DNA of 8,664 bases from Candidatus Kapaibacterium sp. (lineage in GTDB: Bacteria > Bacteroidota > Ignavibacteria > Palsa-1295), in contig JANWLI010000193.1 in NCBI GenBank assembly GCA_025450975.1, forward strand, positions 1 to 8,664, written 5' to 3'. Of this stretch, positions 5,201-8,664 are shown in pieces. The notes under the pieces are model-generated. The model ran no database searches. It was not told where the DNA came from and saw nothing but the letters and a program-made list of their open reading frames with translations. A program made the translations under genes and the position numbers. Numbering within the stretch: position 1 is the first letter of the stretch; the number at the start of each line of letters is the position of its first letter.

Positions 5201-8020
5201 CTATACGCTGGTTGCAAGCTTCTCGATCTGCACCCGATAGCTCTCGAGCTTCTCTTTCTCCTTCGCAACGATATGCTCCGGTGCTTTGGCGACGAACTTC
5301 TCGTCGGAGAGCTTTGCCTTCAGCGATTCGAATTGCTTCTGGATGCGCTCCAGCTCTTTCTGCTGGCGTTCGCGCTCTTGGCGGGCATCATCTTCATTTA
5401 GAACGCGCCTGAGGAACACACCGCCGCGACCGCCAAGTAGTTCGCTGATATACTCTTTGTCGCGCGGAGTTTCTGATTCAGCTTCGATGATCAGCGGCTC
5501 AGCCTTTGTCATGCGCTCGATGATCGTGTGATTCGCCTTGGCAAGAACGATATCCTCCTCGCGGGAAAAGCGAATGACGATCTCGGCAGTCTTGCTCGGA
5601 GCAAGATTAGCATTCGCGCGAAGCAGGCGAGCAGCTTCGACGATCTTCTGGACGAACTCAAATTCCGCCTCCGCAGCGTCGTCAATCTTACCTTCGTCAG
5701 CGGTGATGTAGTCGTCGCGGCCGATAAGAACATCTGTTGGCTGGTCGGTCAGGCCATGCCACAGCTCTTCGGTAACGAACGGCATGATCGGATGCAGCAT
5801 GCGCAATGTGCCTTCAAGGATCTCCACGGCAAGCGGCGTTGATGCGGGCTGGACTTTCACGATCTCGACATACCAGTCGCAGAAATCTTTCCAGATGAAG
5901 TCGTAGAGGATCTTGGTGACGTCGTTGATGAGATAACCATCGAATGACTTCTTCACATCGCGCGCCGTGCGGTTAGCCCGAGAGAGAATCCAGCGATCTG
6001 CAAGCGTTGTGGCAGGAATTGCGCTGAATCCTGCATCGAGGATAATAGTTGGCGCTGCGTTCGTAGCAAGCCCGTGACCGGAATTGCTAAATTCAAGCTC
6101 GGTGTCGGTCGGCTCGAAGGTAGGCTCAGTCTTGACAGAGCGGAATTCATCGCGCTTCATGATGACGAAGCGTGTTGCATTCCACATCTTGTTAGCGAAG
6201 TTGCGGCCGAGTTCGCAGCTTTCGGCGCCGAAGCGGACGTCCTGTCCGAGTGGAGCGAGATAGAGCAGGGTAAACCTGATGGCATCGGTCCCATACTTCT
6301 CGATGAGATCGAGCGGGTCCGGCGAGTTGCCGAGCGACTTCGACATCTTGCGTCCGATCTGGTCGCGGATGATATTATGGAAGTAGACGTCGCGGAAAGG
6401 GATGATGTCTTCCAGGCTTTCGCGCTTCGAGCCGTCGGGCTTTTCCATGCCGCGCGTAAATTCCAAGCCGCCCATTATCATGCGGGCAACCCAGAAGAAG
6501 ATGATGTCAGGGCCTGTTGAAAGCAGATTGCCCGGGTAGAAGGTCTGCAGATCTTTCGAATTCTCCGGCCAGCCAAATGTTGCGAACGGCCAGAGCCATG
6601 ACGAGAACCAGGTGTCAAGGACGTCGGGGTCTTGCGTCAACGGTCCATCGTATCCGGCAGCTTTTGCTTTTGTACGAGCTTCGTCTTCGTTACGGCCGAC
6701 GTAGATATTGCCATCCTCAGCATACCATGCAGGAATACGCTGTCCCCACCAGAGCTGGCGGGAGATGCACCAGTCGCGGATGTTCGTCATCCAGTGTCGA
6801 TAGGTATTTATCCAGCGCTCGGGATGAAATTGAATGAGGCCGTCTTCGACAACTTGAAGGGCAGGCTCCGCCAGCGGCTTCATCTTGACGAACCACTGAT
6901 CGGACAGATACGGCTCGATCATCTCGCCGCCACGCTCGGAGTAACCGACGGAATTCGTGTAGTCTTCGATCTTTTCGATGAGACCAAGCTCTTCGAGGTC
7001 TGCCAGGATTTTCTTGCGTGCGACGTAGCGATCGAGGCCTTGGTACTTTCCGCCTTCTCCGTTGATCGTCGCATTCGTATCCATGACGTTGATCTGCGGC
7101 AGGTTGTGGCGAATACCGATCTCAAAGTCGTTCGGATCGTGCGCAGGCGTGATCTTCACGCAGCCCGTACCGAATTCCTTGTCGACATAATCATCGGCAA
7201 TGATCGGGATCTCGCGATCCATGAGCGGAAGGCGAAGTTTGCGGCCGATGAGATTTTTGTAGCGCTCGTCTGTCGGATTTACAGCTACGGCAACGTCACC
7301 CAGCATCGTTTCCGGACGCGTCGTTGCGATAACGATAAACTCCGGCTCTCCGGCCTTACGATCGATAAGCGGATAGCGGAAGAAATGCAGCTTGCCTTGT
7401 GTCTCTTTATATTGTACCTCTTCATCCGATAGGGCTGACTGCGCCAGCGGCGACCAGTTGATAATGCGCTTGCCGCGATAGATCAGGCCTTTCTCGTGGA
7501 GCCTGACAAATGCTTCGATGACGGCCTTGTAGTAGCCTTCGTCCATCGTGAAGACGAAGCGGCGCCAATCGGGGAGACAGCCGAGTCCGCGGAGCTGCTT
7601 CTCAATAAAATCATTGTGCTCGTGCTTCCACTGCCATACGCGATCGACAAATGCTTCGCGGCCGAGGTCGTGGCGGGTTTTGCCTTCTGCGCGGAGCTGC
7701 TGCTCGACTTTTGTCTGCGTTGCAATGCCGGCGTGGTCGGTGCCGGGCATCCAGAGGGCTTCGTGGCCAAGCATGCGGTGATAGCGGATATAGCTATCCT
7801 GAATGGAGTTATTCAGGGCATGGCCCATGTGCAGGATGCCCGTAACGTTTGGCGGAGGCATGCAGACGACAAACGGCGCCTTATCGTCGGCGCGGCGGCC
7901 GGTGGGGTCCTGTGGCGATTCGTCGGGGCGATAAGCAGCATAGAGCTTCTCATCCTCCCAGGTCTTATACCATTTCTTTTCAACGTCCTGCGGAGCGTAT
8001 GCTTTAGCCAGTTCGGGCAT
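5201..8020 (-). CDS. valS: Valyl-tRNA synthetase
   Basis: A 939-residue class I aminoacyl-tRNA synthetase that charges tRNA-Val in the cytoplasm; length is normal for ValS (E. coli about 951). The N-terminal Rossmann half has PPPNVTGILHMGHALN, with the HIGH-type HMGH at 64-67. The CP1 editing domain that clears mischarged Thr spans about 200-350 (ATTRPETMLGD 232-242; GTGCVKITPAHDPNDFE 284-300). DWCISRQLWWGQRIPAW follows at 416-432, and KMSKS at 558-562 in GRKMSKSLGNSPDPLDLI. The anticodon-binding helical domain starts at about LADRWILSR (673). The ValS-specific C-terminal coiled coil runs about 878-935. Start ATG 8020, stop TAG. Between RFVIMK (616-622) and LADRWILSR there are about 50 residues, longer than I expect there; residues about 640-672 look inserted (see the hairpin at 6012-6034). 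The gene is probably transcribed alone. Confidence 0.98.
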   Translation of the reverse strand: MPELAKAYAPQDVEKKWYKTWEDEKLYAAYRPDESPQDPTGRRADDKAPFVVCMPPPNVTGILHMGHALNNSIQDSYIRYHRMLGHEALWMPGTDHAGIATQTKVEQQLRAEGKTRHDLGREAFVDRVWQWKHEHNDFIEKQLRGLGCLPDWRRFVFTMDEGYYKAVIEAFVRLHEKGLIYRGKRIINWSPLAQSALSDEEVQYKETQGKLHFFRYPLIDRKAGEPEFIVIATTRPETMLGDVAVAVNPTDERYKNLIGRKLRLPLMDREIPIIADDYVDKEFGTGCVKITPAHDPNDFEIGIRHNLPQINVMDTNATINGEGGKYQGLDRYVARKKILADLEELGLIEKIEDYTNSVGYSERGGEMIEPYLSDQWFVKMKPLAEPALQVVEDGLIQFHPERWINTYRHWMTNIRDWCISRQLWWGQRIPAWYAEDGNIYVGRNEDEARTKAKAAGYDGPLTQDPDVLDTWFSSWLWPFATFGWPENSKDLQTFYPGNLLSTGPDIIFFWVARMIMGGLEFTRGMEKPDGSKRESLEDIIPFRDVYFHNIIRDQIGRKMSKSLGNSPDPLDLIEKYGTDAIRFTLLYLAPLGQDVRFGAESCELGRNFANKMWNATRFVIMKRDEFRSVKTEPTFEPTDTELEFSNSGHGLATNAAPTIILDAGFSAIPATTLADRWILSRANRTARDVKKSFDGYLINDVTKILYDFIWKDFCDWYVEIVKVQPASTPLAVEILEGTLRMLHPIMPFVTEELWHGLTDQPTDVLIGRDDYITADEGKIDDAAEAEFEFVQKIVEAARLLRANANLAPSKTAEIVIRFSREEDIVLAKANHTIIERMTKAEPLIIEAESETPRDKEYISELLGGRGGVFLRRVLNEDDARQERERQQKELERIQKQFESLKAKLSDEKFVAKAPEHIVAKEKEKLESYRVQIEKLATSV
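6012..6034. repeat. Small inverted repeat within the apparent valS insertion
   Basis: GCAGGAATT (6012-6020) and AATCCTGC (6027-6034) pair around a 6-base loop, with one unpaired base. The repeat lies inside the valS codons for the low-complexity stretch LDAGFSAIPATT. The octamer GGAATTGC occurs at 6015-6022 and again at 6080-6087. This may be the trace of a small palindromic element taken into the reading frame. Confidence 0.35.
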
Positions 8021-8094
8021 GCGGTTATCTAGTCAATTTCACGGGTAAGGCTATGATAACGCAATAGAATGCGGGAGGTTCAGGGGAGAATTGG

Positions 8095-8122
8095 GAATTA
8101 CGATTTACGAATTACGAATTAT
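8095..8122. repeat. Heptamer tandem repeat, four copies of GAATTAC
   Basis: Four head-to-tail 7-mers: GAATTAC (8095), GATTTAC (8102), GAATTAC (8109) and GAATTAT (8116), so two exact copies and two with one change. They lie in the 109-bp gap between the upstream T9SS gene stop (8130) and the valS start (8020), beginning 75 bp before valS. The rest of the gap (8021-8094) shows no clear promoter box or terminator. Similar GAATTAC/GTAATTC runs occur between genes in several bacterial phyla (from memory, not searched). Confidence 0.75.
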
Positions 8123-8129
8123 GAGGGGA

Positions 8130-8664
8130 TTAGTGCTTGAGAAACTTCGCAGTTCCGGCGCTATTCCTTATCCAGTAGATACCTGGCGATAAATTTGCGA
8201 TATCAATATCTACAATTCCCGCGGTGAAATCAGTTCGCGTAAGAACATTTCTTCCGAGCGCATCGAATATTGACAGGGTTTTATCGCGTTCGCTTGCTTG
8301 AAAGAAAAGCCTTGTCGTGGCTGGATTTGGGTGTATGTTTAAAGTTGATTGCGTAGCGGAAGAGACATTCGCAGCAAGTTTGCCTATGAGTGATAAAGTA
8401 AAAACACTTGAGTCGGTTTGTTGATTGGGTGGTAAACTGGAATAGTAATTTTTCCACCATTGCTGTCCGGACCCATTGGATTCGGTATAGACAGAAAAAG
8501 AAAGATCAATTAGACTATTAGGAAAGTTATCTATCACATTTATTGATGATATAGCCGTACGGGTAGTAGGGAGATTATGAGCAACCAGTTTAAGATTAGA
8601 GTTGTCAATGTTAATGTATTTAATGACATTTTGGTCATAGTAAAACACTAGGGTTGCTTTACCA
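8130..8664 (-). CDS. C-terminal part of a T9SS-secreted protein (5' end outside the window)
   Basis: The reading frame is open to the window edge (GKATLVFYYDQN... at 8663 onward), so only the last 177 residues are visible and a GTG at 8648 is probably internal. The last ~72 residues form a T9SS type A sorting domain: LNIHPNPATTRLFF, TLSIFDALGRNVL, then NLSPGIYWIRNSAGTAKFLKH, with the usual basic end. The domain directs export through the outer membrane and is then removed. The preceding ~105 residues are beta-rich and not recognised (SLIDLSFSVYTESNGSGQQWWKNYYSSL). Stop TAA. The DNA is visibly more AT-rich than valS, which may reflect fast evolution or transfer of surface-protein genes. It lies on the same strand 109 bp upstream of valS, with no sign of a shared operon. 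Confidence 0.85.
   Translation of the reverse strand, partial: GKATLVFYYDQNVIKYINIDNSNLKLVAHNLPTTRTAISSINVIDNFPNSLIDLSFSVYTESNGSGQQWWKNYYSSLPPNQQTDSSVFTLSLIGKLAANVSSATQSTLNIHPNPATTRLFFQASERDKTLSIFDALGRNVLTRTDFTAGIVDIDIANLSPGIYWIRNSAGTAKFLKH

Noticed and set aside
6632..7432. 266-codon open frame on the plus strand
   Set aside because: It lies wholly antisense to valS, whose protein has complete family motifs throughout. Its translation has no recognisable domain and ends in a low-quality tail; it is a shadow of GC-biased codons.
8021..8094. T-box or other leader regulation of valS
   Set aside because: The leader before valS is short and shows neither a T-box core motif nor a terminator/antiterminator pair; no confident promoter box was found either.

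Overview
The window reads as chromosome of a bacterium of the Bacteroidota/Chlorobiota (FCB) group, possibly Ignavibacteria or Kapabacteria-like. The evidence is two proteins with C-terminal type IX secretion (T9SS) sorting domains, a membrane-anchored LuxR-type regulator, DUF4199- and DUF5362-type membrane proteins, a valyl-tRNA synthetase with the SLGNSPDPL signature after KMSKS, and promoter-like octamers matching the Bacteroidota -7 box (TAnnTTTG). The exact lineage is inference. I see no phage, transposase, CRISPR, tRNA or rRNA.

Layout. 20-2611 (minus strand) is a co-directional cluster read as HAD phosphatase -> membrane LuxR regulator -> 113-bp gap with a -7 box and a small dyad -> exported VOC/glyoxalase-like protein -> DUF4199 membrane protein. 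The HAD and LuxR genes abut with no gap (TAG directly followed by TTG, same frame). VOC and DUF4199 are one base apart. 2612-2664 is a compact divergent intergenic region. 2665-4581 (plus strand) encodes a secreted protein with a C39/papain-like Cys-His domain and a T9SS tail. Its stop codon and that of the convergent DUF5362 gene (4593-5048, minus) lie in opposite arms of one inverted repeat. 5049-5200 holds an imperfect palindromic intergenic repeat of the CACAAAGG type. 5201-8020 (minus) is valS, with an apparent local insertion before its anticodon-binding domain. 8021-8129 contains a heptamer tandem repeat. 8130 to the window end (minus) is the C-terminal part of another T9SS cargo protein, in visibly more AT-rich DNA.

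How the genes may work together. valS is housekeeping. The two T9SS-tailed proteins are cell-surface or secreted cargo. The most system-like part is the left cluster: a membrane-tethered DNA-binding protein next to an exported VOC protein and a four-helix membrane protein, with a dyad just upstream of the VOC promoter. I infer, but cannot show, that the regulator controls the VOC-DUF4199 pair in response to an envelope signal. The other unusual elements are a hairpin that would bury the Shine-Dalgarno of the peptidase gene, the in-frame TAG/TTG junction, and three repeat-like insertions (two intergenic, one inside valS).
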